Assembly: GCA_016710365.1 (NCBI GenBank)
Contig: JADJVW010000006.1
Coordinates: 1 to 64,000 of the forward strand
Length of the DNA stretch: 64,000 nucleotides
From: Candidatus Caldilinea saccharophila
GTDB taxonomy: Bacteria > Chloroflexota > Anaerolineae > Caldilineales > Caldilineaceae
Direction of reading: 5' to 3'
The notes under the pieces are model-generated. The model searched no databases. It saw only the letters and a program-made list of their open reading frames with translations, and was not told the origin of the DNA. Positions 18,425 to 29,767 of this stretch are shown here, piece after piece. The position numbers and the translations under genes were made by a program. Every line of letters starts with the position of its first letter. The stretch's first letter is position 1.

Positions 18425-19454
18425 TCATTCAACCACTTCAAGATTGGCCTTACCACCGTAAAAATCCCACCATGGCTTGGCGCCCTTCATCAGAACCTGG
18501 TTCAACGCGGTGATATTCTGTACGCCGCGATCTTCCAGCCAATCGACCAGCGCATCAAAACCCTGTTGCGCAAAAATCGGAACGCCGTCCTGCCAGGTGG
18601 CGCGGCCACAGAGCACGCCAGAGAAAGGTGCGCCTGCTTCCGCGGCCAGTTCCAGCGTCTCGCGGAAGACGTCGTCGCTCACGCCGGCGCTCAGGTAGAT
18701 AAAGGGTTTCTGCGCCACACTGGCCGCGTCGCGGAAGAGATCCATGGCCTCGGCTCTGCTATACGCTTTGACGCCCTTGTAAGTGGACGCGCCCTCGACG
18801 TAGCTCATATTGATCGGCGCCTCAACTTTGAGCACATCAACGCCATATTCTGGCTTGGAAAACTCGGCCATGTACGCCTTGACCATCGCCGGTTTCGCCT
18901 TGGCGAAGTCCAGCCCCTTGGCATCGCCCAATGCATCGTTGTAGCAGAGCGGCTCCAAAAAGAAGGGTGCATCCTCCGCCTTGCACTCACTGCCGACGCG
19001 CTCGATAAACGCCTGCTTGGCGGTGTTCACGCGCGCCGGATGTGCGGGGTTGTAATAGAGCAGCACCTTGATCGCGGTGGCGCCCGCGGCGACCAGCCGG
19101 CGTACGCTCCACTCCGGCAGCAAGTCGGGCATCCGGCTGTCGTCAGTCGTATCGTAACCGGTCTTTTCATAGGAAAGCAGCACACCTGTGCCAGGCGCGC
19201 GCACCCTGAGCGCGGGCAAGCCAAACTCCGGGTCCATCAGGATCGCGCTGGCGTGCTTGGTCAGCACCTGAGTGACCGGCCGTCTTGAACTGCGTCATTT
19301 CCGCGGTGGAGACAGGCGCGCCGCCGCGCGCCTTGCTGATCGACTTTTGCAGCGAGCCGCGCTGATCCATGGCCGCGGCAGCGATTACGCCGCGCGCATT
19401 GGCGCAACTGTTGATGCCGGCGAGTTTACCTTTGGAGAGCGTTACTTTTGCCAT
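18425..19454 (-). CDS. lacD: Tagatose 1,6-bisphosphate aldolase (LacD type), frameshifted
   Basis: LacD is a class I aldolase that splits tagatose 1,6-bisphosphate into dihydroxyacetone phosphate and glyceraldehyde 3-phosphate. About 342 residues. Visible landmarks are AAAAMDQRGSLQKSI near 26, AILMDPEFGLPAL near 67, AIKVLLYYNP near 125 and VDVLKVEAPIN near 205, the latter with a Lys in the position of the Schiff-base residue on strand 6, plus PFIYLSAGVSDDVF. AGGAGG precedes the ATG at 19454. The frame changes near 19278, where the sequence GCCGGTC would read GCGGTC (FKTAVTQVLTKHAS), an inserted base. No other lactose or tagatose gene is near, so it may serve a general sugar-phosphate or sulfosugar route; the exact substrate is inference. 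Confidence 0.83.
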
Positions 19455-19531
19455 TAGAACCTCCTATGCATCGATAAAGCTATGGTGAGTCCACTGCACG
19501 TTGAATATGTTTACCATCTGCCGAACAAGGG

Positions 19532-22404
19532 TTAACGATTTGCGTGGAGCTGAGGTTCAAATCGCTGCTGCCGGCGCCGGTCTGCGTAGCCTGTGGAGCG
19601 CAGGATCAGCTTCTTGATCTCATCCACCCAGAGCACCATGCTCGCCATGCCGATGCACAAGACCCAGTCCATCAAGCCAATAGGCGTCGTGCCAAAGGCC
19701 TGGTTGAGAAACGGTGTGTAGACGACAACGACTTGCAAAACCGCCGACAATGCCACGGCCCCCCACAGCATCCAATTGGAAAAGAGATAGCGAAAGGCGC
19801 TGGTGTAATCTGAACGCGCGTTGAAAACATTAAAGAGCTGGCAGAAGACCAGCGTCGTAAAGGCCAGCGTGCGTGCAAAGACCATCTCGCCGTTGCCCCG
19901 CGCCAACCCGCCCGGGAGCGCGATGTCCATGACGGCCAGCGTAACCACGGCCATGACCAGGCCTGTCAATCCAAAGCCAAGCCACATTTCGCGGTTGATC
20001 ACACGGTCGTGGCGCGGGCGCGGCGCACGCTGCATGACCGTCGGGTCAACCGGATCCACCCCCACGGCCAGCGCGGGCGCGGCATCCGTCAGCAGGTTGA
20101 TCCACAAGATCTGCGTCGCCAGGAGCGGCACAATAAAGAATTCGCCCGCCTCCGATACCAGCCCGATAAAGCCAGCCAGCACGACGCCAAGAAACATCGT
20201 CAGCACCTCGCCAATGTTGGAGGAAATAAGATAACGCAAGAACTTGCGGATATTGTCGAAGATCGAGCGCCCCTCCTCGACCGCAGCGACAATCGTCGCA
20301 AAATTGTCGTCAGTCAGGATCATGTCTGCGGCTTCTTTGGAAACATCGGTGCCGGTGATGCCCATCGCCACGCCGATATCGGCCTGCTTGAGCGCCGGCG
20401 CGTCGTTGACGCCGTCCCCGGTCATCGCCACCACATGGCCGTCGGCGCGCAAGGCCTGGATGATGCGCAGCTTGTGTTCGGGGCTGACGCGGGCGTAGAT
20501 GGAATGCTCGCGCACCGCCGCCAGCAATTGGTCGCTGCCCATTTGCTCCAGATCCGCACCCCGGATCGCTTTGGCGCCGGCAGGCACAATGTTGAGTTCG
20601 GCGGCAATGGTGGCGGCGGTGACAGGATGATCGCCGGTGATCATGATGACGCGGATGCCGGCGCGCTGCGCGGTGGCGACCGCCTCTTGCGCTTCCGGCC
20701 GCGGGGGATCGATGATGCCGACGATGCCGACAAAGATCAGCTCGTTCTCCAACGCCTCGTCGGCTTCATCGTAATGTTCTTCGGCGATGCGGCGATAGGC
20801 CATGCCGAGCGTGCGCAACGCTTCGCCGGCCAGCATCTCGACGGCAACGAGCAACTCTGCGCAGCGTTCCTTACTCAAGGGGACGATCTCATCTCCAACC
20901 CGCTCGTGCGTACAGCGCGTCAGCAAAACATCGGGGGCGCCTTTGGAGACAACTGCCACTGTCTTGGCGTGGTCGACGTCGGTTTGCACGGTGCTCATCA
21001 GCTTGCGATCGGAGGAAAAAGGCACTTCCCCGACGCGCTGAAAGCGGCGATTCAACTCGTCAGGCTAAGCCCAATTTTGCGCGCGGCCACGACTAACGCC
21101 GCCTCCGTGGGGTCGCCTTGAATGGCCCAGATGCTCTCCTTCTCTTCGAGCACGGCGTTGTTGGCCAGCGCGCCACCTTGCAGCGCGCGGCGCACTTCAT
21201 TGATCAGCACCGGATCGGCAACCGGTTGATCGGAGCCATGCAGCAGCAAGTCGCCGGTGGGCGCGTAGCCAATGCCGGTCACATCGACGCGCCCGCTGGG
21301 CGTGATGACCGTGCGCACCGTCATTTCGTTCTTAGTCAGCGTGCCAGTTTTGTCCGAGCAGATGACAGACGCGGAGCCAAGCGTCTCGACGGCGGCCAGC
21401 TTGCGCACGATGGCGTTGCGTTTCACCATGCGCTGCACACCTAACGCCAGCACCACCGTGAGGATCGTGGGCAGACCTTCCGGTACGGCCGCTACGGCCA
21501 ACGAGACGCCCAACACCAGCGTTTCCACCAGGCCCGCGAAGGAAGTCACGCGGTCTACGAGCAAAATCGTAACGATCACGAGGACAGCAATCAGCACGAC
21601 GCCAATGCCCAGTTTACGGCCGACGTCTTCAATCTCCAGCGAAAGTGGCGTCTTCTCCTCGGGCGTGGCCTGCATGAGGCCGGCGATCTTGCCCATTTCG
21701 GTGTTCATACCGGTCGCGATCACCACCGCACGGCCGCGGCCAAAGGTGGCTACCGTGCCGCTGAAGATCATGTTGGTGCGGTCACCCAAGCCTGCCTTCC
21801 CGTCGATGAGGGCGGTGGTTTTGGTGACCGGCTGACTTTCGCCCGTCAGCGCGGCTTCCGCCATCTGCAACGAGGTCACGCCGATGAGGCGGCCATCGGC
21901 GCTGATAGCATTGCCTTCCTCCACAAGCAGAATGTCGCCGGGCGTCAACGCATGAGAATCGATCTGCTGCTGGCGCCCATCGCGCAACACCACCGCCATC
22001 GCGGTCGTCATCTTTCTGAGCGCGGCGACGGCATCTTCGGCGCGTTCCTCCTGGAAGAAGCCGATCAGCGCGTTGACGATGACAATGGCGATAATCGCAA
22101 ATGCCTCGTAAGGCAATCCTTCTGCGCCCTCCAACAGCCAGGCGATCACCGAGATGACAGTTGCCGCCAACAGTAGCAGCACCAGTACGTTCGTGAACTG
22201 CGCCAGCAAGCGACGCCAGCGTGGGATGGGCGGCTCGGAGGCAAGCTCATTTGGGCCGTAAGCTGCCAGCCGCCGTTGCGCCTCTGCGTCGGAGAGACCA
22301 ATGTTCGCATCGCTCTGCAGCGCGGCAAGGACGTCGGCTGCGGCCAACTGGAAGGCAGGGCGGGTCAACGACTCTGTGATCTTCGGTAGTTCGCTCACAA
22401 ACAC
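19532..22404 (-). CDS. P-type cation ATPase, Ca2+ (type IIA) subgroup, frameshifted
   Basis: A P-type pump of about 957 residues that probably exports Ca2+. The N-terminal cation-ATPase domain (PAFQLAAADVLAALQ) precedes membrane helices. AAVPEGLPTILTVVLALG is helix M4 with the ion-binding Glu. CSDKTGTLTKNE near residue 348 holds the phosphorylated Asp, KGAPDVLL is nucleotide-binding and TGDGVNDAPALKQADIGVAM near 660 is the hinge. ILWINLLTDAAPALAVG is helix M6 with the N-x-x-x-D pair that marks Ca2+ pumps; the C-terminal helix bundle ends near 940. The frame breaks near 21057 where ACGAGTTG would read ACGGAGTTG (LTELNRRFQ), one G lost. It lies alone, with repeat-rich DNA upstream. Confidence 0.92.
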
Positions 22405-22507
22405 CCCAATTTGAAGAAGTGATCTGTCAATCAGAAGGCAGATCGTTATCTTTCAACTCAGCGCCCCATCCCCTTACGAGGCGCCAACCAACCCTGAAAA
22501 TCAGTAC

Positions 22508-22590
22508 TTCACGAAACTCACACAAAGCCACCAAGAGCACAAAGGACGCCATCTTCAACTTTGTGCCTTAGTGTCTTCGTGTGAGGCCAA
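22508..22590. repeat. CACAAAG/CTTTGTG palindromic element, copy 1
   Basis: CACACAAAGCCACCAAGAGC and the mirrored ACTTTGTGCCTTAGTG then CTTCGTGTGAG form an imperfect inverted repeat. It is built from the same words as the elements at 22643-22798 and 52488-52587, so these are copies of one dispersed family. Confidence 0.6.
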
Positions 22591-22642
22591 ATCATAAAGT
22601 ACTGAAAATTGCTTTTCTCTCCGAGTCTCTGCCTCTCAGCGA

Positions 22643-22798
22643 CTGTTTGAAAAGTAACCACGAAGTACGCAAAGCGGCGCAAAGCGGCGCAAAGCGGCGC
22701 AAAGCGGCGCAAAGCGGCGCAAAGAAACACCTGGAAGCCGTCTCTGCGATTCTCCTCTTCGCGCCCCTTGTGGCTTCGTGGTGGGACTTTTCAAACAG
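22643..22798. repeat. MITE-like element with 23-25 bp terminal inverted repeats
   Basis: The left end CTGTTTGAAAAGTAACCACG (22643-22662, continuing AAG) matches the complement of the right end at 22774-22798, differing by a 2-base insertion and few bases. Inside are CAAAG words and a 10-bp tandem repeat. Total about 156 bases with no coding capacity. It sits between the ends of the aminotransferase gene and the start of the ATPase gene. Confidence 0.65.
22671..22720. repeat. Five exact copies of a 10-bp unit
   Basis: AAAGCGGCGC is repeated five times without change, followed by a partial AAAG. It lies inside the left half of the MITE-like element and probably grew by slippage of the CAAAG words typical of that family. 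Confidence 0.85.
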
Positions 22799-22828
22799 CC
22801 TCTCAGCAGCTCTGCGTCAAAGCTGTTT

Positions 22829-24172
<1,344 letters not shown>

Positions 24173-24226
24173 GATCTTCTCGTTCCTTTGTAGTAATTGC
24201 CATTCGCGATGGTTAGACTGTAACTG

Positions 24227-24235
24227 ATTATACCA
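24227..24235 (-). promoter_or_regulatory. Extended -10 promoter of the aminotransferase gene
   Basis: On the minus strand the bases read TGGTATAAT, a perfect extended -10. The predicted transcript starts near 24220, giving a leader of about 48 bases before the ATG at 24172. Confidence 0.55.
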
Positions 24236-24280
24236 GTATTCGTTGCGTGAGAGAGATTTCGAGGCGCGGTTATCGTTCGG

Positions 24281-24286
24281 TAGAAT
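24281..24286 (+). promoter_or_regulatory. Possible -10 element of the hydroxyglutarate oxidase gene
   Basis: TAGAAT lies 42 bases before the preferred start at 24328 and 9 before the alternative ATG at 24295. The preceding bases are CGG, so there is no TGn extension, and no clear -35 is seen. Confidence 0.35.
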
Positions 24287-24327
24287 GAGCAAAGATGTTG
24301 TCAGGCAAACTTTGGGGAACAGATACC

Positions 24328-25521
24328 ATGCATTTTGATTTTGCGATCGTGGGAGGTGGCATTGTCGGGCTGGCGACGGCGCTGGCGTTACTCGAAACCG
24401 GCGTTCGTTCGCTGGTTGTGCTCGAAGCAGAGGGAAAGGTCGCCGCCCATCAAACCGGCCATAACAGCGGCGTGATCCATGCCGGCGTCTACTATCGCCC
24501 CGGCTCACTCAAAGCAAAGTTATGCGCCGAAGGGCGCGAGGCGCTCTATGCCTTTTGCGAGGCCGAAGGGATCGCCTATGAACGCTGCGGCAAGCTGATC
24601 GTCGCCACCAACGAAGCCGAGCGGGCGCGGCTGGCGGCGTTGGCCGAGCGCGCCTGGGCGAACGGCCTGACGCCCAACCCATTGTCGGGCAGCGAACTGC
24701 GCGATTATGAGCCGCACGTGCGGGGCGTCGCCGGCTTGTGGGTGGCGGAGACCGGCATTGTCGACTACAACGAAGTGGCGGCCGCGTATGCACGCCGCAT
24801 CCGCACCTTGGGCGGTGAATTGCGCACCGGTTGGCGGCTAGGGGCAGTGCGTCGCCAACCCGAACACCTGCTGCTCGCGGCCACGACTGACGAAGAAATT
24901 ACGTGCAACCACCTGATCACCTGCGCCGGGTTGCAGGCCGACCGCGTGGCGCGGCTGTGTGGCGTCGAGCCAGGGGTGCGCATCGTGCCCTTCCGCGGCG
25001 AGTATTACGAACTGACGCCGGGTGCGCGTTCGCTTGTGCGCAACCTGATCTACCCCGTACCCAATCCAAACTTTCCTTTTTTGGGCGTACATTTTACACG
25101 CAAGATCGACGGCGCGATCGAGGCGGGGCCCAATGCGGTGCTGGCTTTCCAGCGTGAGGGGTATCGCAAGACCAGCCTTTCCGTGCGCGATCTCTTCGAT
25201 ACGTTCAGTTACGGCGGCTTCTGGAAGCTGGCCGCGCGATACTGGCAGACAGGAATCGGTGAGATCTACCGCTCGGCCAGCAAATATGCGTTCTGGCGCG
25301 CGCTGTGCGCGCTGACGCCGGAGCTTGAGGTGCAGGATCTGCGTCCGGCCGGCGCCGGAGTACGCGCGCAGGCATTGACGCCCGACGGCAAGCTGGTGGA
25401 CGATTTTCACATCGTGGATGCCTACCGGATGACGCACGTACTCAACGCGCCGTCACCCGCGGCGACCGCATCGCTGAGCATCGGGCGACACATTGCTCGG
25501 CAGGCGATGAAGAATTCCTGA
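24328..25521 (+). CDS. lhgO: L-2-hydroxyglutarate oxidase family flavoprotein
   Basis: A DAO-family flavoenzyme of about 397 residues. FAIVGGGIVGLATALALLE at 4-22 is the FAD-binding dinucleotide fold, HQTGHNSGVIHAGVYYRPGS at about 46-65 is the signature of the LhgO group, and DLRPAGAGVRAQAL near 345 closes the FAD site. LhgO oxidises L-2-hydroxyglutarate to 2-oxoglutarate and feeds electrons to the membrane quinone pool. The ATG at 24328 has TTGGGGAAC about 9 bases upstream and gives the usual N-terminus; the ATG at 24295 would add 11 residues. The stop runs into the 3-prime end of the convergent metallohydrolase gene. Confidence 0.88.
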   Translation: MHFDFAIVGGGIVGLATALALLETGVRSLVVLEAEGKVAAHQTGHNSGVIHAGVYYRPGSLKAKLCAEGREALYAFCEAEGIAYERCGKLIVATNEAERARLAALAERAWANGLTPNPLSGSELRDYEPHVRGVAGLWVAETGIVDYNEVAAAYARRIRTLGGELRTGWRLGAVRRQPEHLLLAATTDEEITCNHLITCAGLQADRVARLCGVEPGVRIVPFRGEYYELTPGARSLVRNLIYPVPNPNFPFLGVHFTRKIDGAIEAGPNAVLAFQREGYRKTSLSVRDLFDTFSYGGFWKLAARYWQTGIGEIYRSASKYAFWRALCALTPELEVQDLRPAGAGVRAQALTPDGKLVDDFHIVDAYRMTHVLNAPSPAATASLSIGRHIARQAMKNS

Positions 25522-25529
25522 CGTAGGGT

Positions 25530-26299
25530 TTACACGAATTCAAAGTGCTCGCCCGGCTGCAAGATGCGCACGTCCGTCTGTGGCGCCATCCGCAGCATAA
25601 ACTCGCGAAAAAGCAGTGGCGGATCGACGAGAAACGTTTTGGTGAGGCGGTGGACGGCCAGCGGATAGAGCGTGCCCCAATGAATGGGGATGGCGACCTG
25701 CGGCGCAATGAGTTGGGCCCGCCTGCGCCGCGCAGTATGGATCCATGTGCCCGATGCCCAAAGTCGGGCCCCCATCCCCACACCGGCAGCAAGCTGACAT
25801 CGACGCTGCCCGCCATCTCCGCCATCTCCGGGAAGAGATCCGTGTCGCCCGCAAAATAGGTGCGAAATTTGTCCTGGCCGACGATAAAGCCGAGGCACTG
25901 GGCAATGGGGCCAAGCGGGCCGCGCGCGCCGCTGTGCAACGCCTTAGTTGCCGTGATCGGAAGCCCGTTCACGCGGGTGCGCTCGCCGACGCGCAATTCT
26001 TCGACGTTGGTGAAGCCATGGCGCCGCAGCAGCGCGGCCGCGCCGACCGGCACGATCAGGCGCACGGTGCGCCCCAACTTGCGCAGCGAGGGCAGGTCGA
26101 GATGGTCGTAGTGCAGGTGAGAGATCAGCACAGCATCCAGTTTTTCCTGCCATTGCGCCAGTAAGGGGGAACGCCGCCGGCGCAGGTGAATGATGCGCGA
26201 GCGCAGGATGGGGTCAGTCAACACGCGCACTCCATTCACCTCGATCAGCACTGTGGCGTGGCCCACGTAGGTGATCCGATGCGACGTGATTTCACTCAT
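25530..26299 (-). CDS. UlaG-like metallo-beta-lactamase-fold hydrolase, two frameshifts
   Basis: An MBL-fold metallohydrolase. VGHATVLIEVNGVRVLTDP at residues 13-31 opens the fold, ISHLHYDHLDLPSLRKL near 62 is the H-x-H-x-D-H metal site, KALHSGARG near 120, YFAGDTDLFPE near 148 with the bridging Asp, and AIPIHWGTLYPLA near 215 with the last His. UlaG relatives hydrolyse ascorbate 6-phosphate lactone or phosphodiester-type substrates; the substrate here is unknown. Between about 25735 and 25770 the frame changes twice; the middle frame reads GPTLGIGHMDPY and the last AQLIAPQVAIPIHWG, restoring the family GHxDP segment. ATG 26299 (MSEITSHRITYVG) is preferred over a TTG at 26308. Confidence 0.82.
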
Positions 26300-26344
26300 A
26301 TACAGCAACTTTCATCAACACAGCGACGCCGTTCAGCATTGCTT

Positions 26345-26452
26345 ACATCTGACGCAGAGTCGCAGAGTAAGTGCAGAGAAAACTCCCTGTTGCTTTACTT
26401 GATTTTCTCTGCGCACCTTTGCATCGCTGCGGCTCTGCGCCAAAATGGGCAT
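26345..26452. repeat. GCAGAG/CTCTGC palindromic repeat
   Basis: GACGCAGAGTCGCAGAG and GTGCAGAGAAAA on the left are mirrored by TTTTCTCTGCGCACC and GCGGCTCTGCGCC on the right. It fills the gap between the metallohydrolase and kinase genes. Half-copies occur near 7590, 22610, 22800, 38275 and 61810. Confidence 0.6.
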
Positions 26453-26467
26453 TCCTCAGGCTAGCAC

Positions 26468-28675
26468 TCAATCATACAGAATACGCGGGCGTCGCTGCGG
26501 CTTCTCGCCGACCGTGCGCATCATGCGGATGGACATGACCAACCCAGCCAAGATCGAAAAGACAAAGATCAGAAACGCAATCGACGACAGCTCCAGGCCG
26601 AGGAATACCCCGTTCATGCTGGTGGCAAAACCGGCCCCGATGATCATCCCCAGCAGAATGATGCCGACGGCAAGTCGTTGCGCCGCAACGTTGAAAATAT
26701 CCAGACGCTGGTTCAAATCGTCAGTATTGACTTCGACTTCGAACTTACCTTTTTCATACTGGTTGATCCATTGCATCGTCGCCTGCTGCAAATCGGGGAT
26801 GCGTCGCACGAGCTCTTTCGTGGAGCGCATCAATTGCGTCTGCACGGTCGTCTTGACATTTTCTATTTTGAATTGTTCTGCCAGGAACCCCTGAATCATG
26901 GAAAACGCTTCGCGCGTGATATCGAGCCAATAGTCGAGCGTATGCACAATAGCCTCGGCTTGGATCAGCGTCTTGAGCGCCATCGTCAGTTCACTGCCCA
27001 GACGCAACCCATTGCTTGCCAACACCTCAAAGACGGCGTTGAGCACTGCCGACAGCGAGCCTGCCTCTTCGGGATAGCGCATGTAACGCACCACCGTGCG
27101 GTCGATATCTTCACGAAACTGTGCGACGTGCACATCGTGGAACGGCGTGCACAGCCGTAATAGCGTCTCCGCTATTTCATAGGCATCCAGCCCGTTGAGC
27201 ACCCAGATCAGGTCGGCCAGGTTGATGCGCTGCTGCTGGTTGAGCATTCCCATCATCCCCATGTCAAGGAAGATAACTTTGCCCGTCTCAAGGCTGACCA
27301 GAATGTTGCCGGGATGTGCGTCCCCATGGAAGTAGCCGTCAAAGATGAGTTGCTTGATCATCACGCGCAGGAAGGTGCGCGCCAGGCGCTCGGGATCGTG
27401 TCCGGCCGCGGCGATCTTCTCCACATTGATGATCTTGACGCCTTCAACATAGCTCATTGTCAGGACATTCGCCGTGGTGTATTCACGATACATGGTCGGG
27501 ATCTCCACCTCCGCGAAAGACGACATGGTGTCCGCCAGTTGCCGGGCGTTGAAGGCTTCGTTGCGGTAATCCAGTTCTTTGACCAGATTATTGGCAAACT
27601 CGCCAAAGATGCCGAGGATGTCATTTTCACGCATCCACTCGACGCGCGCGGCAATGGTCTGTAGCACATCATTCAGCACCTGGAGATCGGCCTTGATTTT
27701 GGGCACAATGTTGGGGCGTTGCACCTTGACCACCACGTCGGCGCCGTCGTGGAGTTTCGCCCGGTGCACCTGCGCCGTAGACGCGGCGGCAAACGGCTCG
27801 ACGGCAAACTCGGCGTACAATTCATGGATGGGCTTGCCCAGCGCCTTCTCGACCAGCGCCACGGCCTCCTGGCCAGGAAAAGGCGGGACGTTGCTTTGCA
27901 GCTTGTTAAACTCGACCTGCCAGTCGTCGGGCAAAGCTTCGGCGCGGCTGGAGATCATCTGGCCGAACTTGACGAAGGTGGGGCCCAGCTCTTGCAGCAT
28001 CACGCGCACCTGCGCCGGCGTGCTCAAGCCGGAGATCGTCGTCCGGGCGTCGCCATAGATGTGCTTGCCCACCCACTGGCGCACGGGTGCGACAAAGGGC
28101 AGGCGATCCAGCCCGATTTCAAGCAGATAGCGATAAATCAAATCATAGACCTGCTGGAAACGTAGATTTGCGATCAGTTGGTTGCTGCGGTTTCCAGAGA
28201 GCCGGACCAAAAAACTCCACAACCGAGGCTGTTCGTCGGCATCCCTGAGAAAGGGTCGATTGACGCCAAGCAATGCGTCGAGCAGCGCCAGGACAATGCC
28301 GATCACAAGGCCGCCGAAAAGCAAGGTAAACACGTTGGCGACCTGCCAATTGCCCAACCACGCCAAGACCGCCAGCAACATGGCATTGATGACAACCACA
28401 AAGAGACCAAACGAGCGGATGATCAGGCGCCCGGTGAAGAGTACGAGCACGGGCCGCAAAAACACATTGAGCAGTCCAAACACCAGACCGGTGAGCAGAA
28501 AACGCACGATCCCAAATACACCATCATCGCGAAAACCGGGCAACACCCACAGCGCAAGTTGCACGGCTAGGGCATAGATCAAAATGTGAAAGCCGACAAT
28601 AATCACGGTCGTAAGGCGATTCGCGCGCGCCGGCGAGGTCTCAGTGGTTTTCGCGATGGAGTTGTGAACTGTCAT
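26468..28675 (-). CDS. ABC1/AarF/UbiB kinase-like protein fused to an N-terminal holin-4-like membrane domain
   Basis: Residues 25-140 hold about four membrane helices, with GLVFGLLNVFLRPVLVLF and SFGLFVVVINAMLLAVLAWL, a pattern typical of the mycobacterial 4-TM phage-holin family (PF04020). The ABC1/UbiB kinase-like domain follows: FVKFGQMISSRAEALPDDW near 233 (the KxGQ motif), PFAAASTAQVHRA (Ala-rich loop), DVVVKVQRPNI (ATP Lys), KELDYRNEAFNARQL, GYFHGDAHPGNILV near 450 and IFLDMGMMGML (DFG equivalent). Two helices end the protein. UbiB-type proteins act as ATPases that help isoprenoid quinone synthesis or lipid handling. The ATG at 28675 fits best (MTVHNSIAK); an open frame extends to 28741. 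735 residues, about 180 longer than usual because of the N-terminal domain. Confidence 0.9.
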   Translation of the reverse strand: MTVHNSIAKTTETSPARANRLTTVIIVGFHILIYALAVQLALWVLPGFRDDGVFGIVRFLLTGLVFGLLNVFLRPVLVLFTGRLIIRSFGLFVVVINAMLLAVLAWLGNWQVANVFTLLFGGLVIGIVLALLDALLGVNRPFLRDADEQPRLWSFLVRLSGNRSNQLIANLRFQQVYDLIYRYLLEIGLDRLPFVAPVRQWVGKHIYGDARTTISGLSTPAQVRVMLQELGPTFVKFGQMISSRAEALPDDWQVEFNKLQSNVPPFPGQEAVALVEKALGKPIHELYAEFAVEPFAAASTAQVHRAKLHDGADVVVKVQRPNIVPKIKADLQVLNDVLQTIAARVEWMRENDILGIFGEFANNLVKELDYRNEAFNARQLADTMSSFAEVEIPTMYREYTTANVLTMSYVEGVKIINVEKIAAAGHDPERLARTFLRVMIKQLIFDGYFHGDAHPGNILVSLETGKVIFLDMGMMGMLNQQQRINLADLIWVLNGLDAYEIAETLLRLCTPFHDVHVAQFREDIDRTVVRYMRYPEEAGSLSAVLNAVFEVLASNGLRLGSELTMALKTLIQAEAIVHTLDYWLDITREAFSMIQGFLAEQFKIENVKTTVQTQLMRSTKELVRRIPDLQQATMQWINQYEKGKFEVEVNTDDLNQRLDIFNVAAQRLAVGIILLGMIIGAGFATSMNGVFLGLELSSIAFLIFVFSILAGLVMSIRMMRTVGEKPQRRPRILYD

Positions 28676-28838
28676 TGAGCATGTGCCTCGTAAAATGAAG
28701 TGGCGCAGATATGCAAAGCGGAGGGTTGAAAGCGCAATCATACATCATGCGTTTACACCGTCAGAATTGGGTGATTCAGATGGTGACGTAAACGCAGCGC
28801 TCCCTTTGTGTTTTCTGCGCGCCGTAGGCAAGAAATGC

Positions 28839-28864
28839 AAAGGGCGGGATAGAACCCGCCCTTT
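28839..28864 (-). terminator. Hairpin terminator after the HdeD-like gene
   Basis: AAAGGGCGGG (28839-28848) pairs perfectly with CCCGCCCTTT (28855-28864) around a 6-base loop, 40 bases after the stop at 28905. On the minus strand it is followed by GCATTTCTTG, only weakly T-rich. Confidence 0.7.
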
Positions 28865-28904
28865 GGTAAACCTCATATCGTTCGTCGGAGGACTTGCCGG
28901 CGTC

Positions 28905-29435
28905 TTACTTCAGGCGGAAAGCCATGATGATGGTAAAGATGCCACCAACGACGGCGAAGATGCCGATCACCCACGGCAGCACAGCAGCGTAGCCAAGCGG
29001 GTGGCCCAGCAACATGATGCCAATGATGATCGAGATGACGCCCATAATGCCCGGGCCCCAACCGGCGCCCTGGAAGGATTCAATCAATCCGAAGATGCCC
29101 ATGATGATGCCCTGGATGGCGAGCACCACGACGGCGGCAAGGCCGAACGCCACCACCGCGCCGTCCCCGATGTTCGACACCAGGAACCAGCCGGCCACAA
29201 TGCCGATGACGCCAGATATCAACTCCCACACCCAATTGCTGCGGTCGGTGAAGATGCGCACGATCGACAGCACACCGGTGATCAACCACAGCAAACCAAT
29301 GTAGAAGACCAGAATCGACGCGGTCTGCAGCGGGTTGGTCAGCAAGAAAATACCGATGAGAAGCGTTGCGATGCCTTGAATCAGGACTAGCCACCACTGA
29401 ATTTGTGGCTTTTCCTGCGTTGCGACTGCTGTCAT
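28905..29435 (-). CDS. HdeD/DUF308 family membrane protein
   Basis: A 176-residue protein of six membrane helices arranged as three helical hairpins, as in the acid-resistance protein HdeD: WWLVLIQGIATLLIGIFLL, then IGLLWLITGVLSIVRIF, ELISGVIGIVAGWFLV, VVLAIQGIIMGIFGLIESF, GVISIIIGIMLLGHP and VIGIFAVVGGIFTIIMAF. The GI-x-x-I-x-x-G repeats match DUF308. Function outside Enterobacteria is unknown. AAAGGGAGTGAAATT precedes the ATG. It ends at its own hairpin, so it is probably a single-gene unit. Confidence 0.87.
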   Translation of the reverse strand: MTAVATQEKPQIQWWLVLIQGIATLLIGIFLLTNPLQTASILVFYIGLLWLITGVLSIVRIFTDRSNWVWELISGVIGIVAGWFLVSNIGDGAVVAFGLAAVVVLAIQGIIMGIFGLIESFQGAGWGPGIMGVISIIIGIMLLGHPLGYAAVLPWVIGIFAVVGGIFTIIMAFRLK

Positions 29436-29767
29436 AATTTCACTCCCTTTTCAATTCCTTGTTAGATGAATACAGAAATCTCATTTTGCACTTGTCATAC
29501 AGGTAAACATTTCTATCTACCAGATGTAGTATAGTGCAATCAAGATGGTTGTACAAGGCTGAATTCTGCCATAATACAGTCACATACGCTCGCGGCATGG
29601 AAAGCGTTGTCTTGATGGTTGTGTGTGGAACTGAAAACGGCTACAGTTCGTCAAGCTGATGACGCTGAGCGTAGGATCGGTTATGATTGTGTCGGGTCAC
29701 AGCACTTCGCACGAACAATCGCGCAGACAGTTGAAAGCACTTCGACGACGAGAGAGGAAAAATCAAG
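29436..29767. other. Divergent intergenic region
   Basis: These 332 bases separate the divergent HdeD-like and mucin-like genes. They are less GC-rich than the surroundings and contain TATAGT at about 29531 and CATAATACAG near 29570 as possible -10 sequences. I find no gene in any frame that I can support. Confidence 0.4.

Noticed and set aside
19554..19563. GGTTCAAATC resembling a tRNA T-loop
   Set aside because: It lies within the last codons of the P-type ATPase gene, and no acceptor, D-arm or anticodon arm of a tRNA can be built around it.
22671..22720. Five 10-bp repeats as a CRISPR-like array
   Set aside because: Units are contiguous without spacers and far too short; it is a simple tandem repeat inside a palindromic element.
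26468..28675. Reading the holin-like N-terminal domain as phage origin
   Set aside because: PF04020-type proteins are common in non-phage bacterial genomes, and no other phage gene is in the window.
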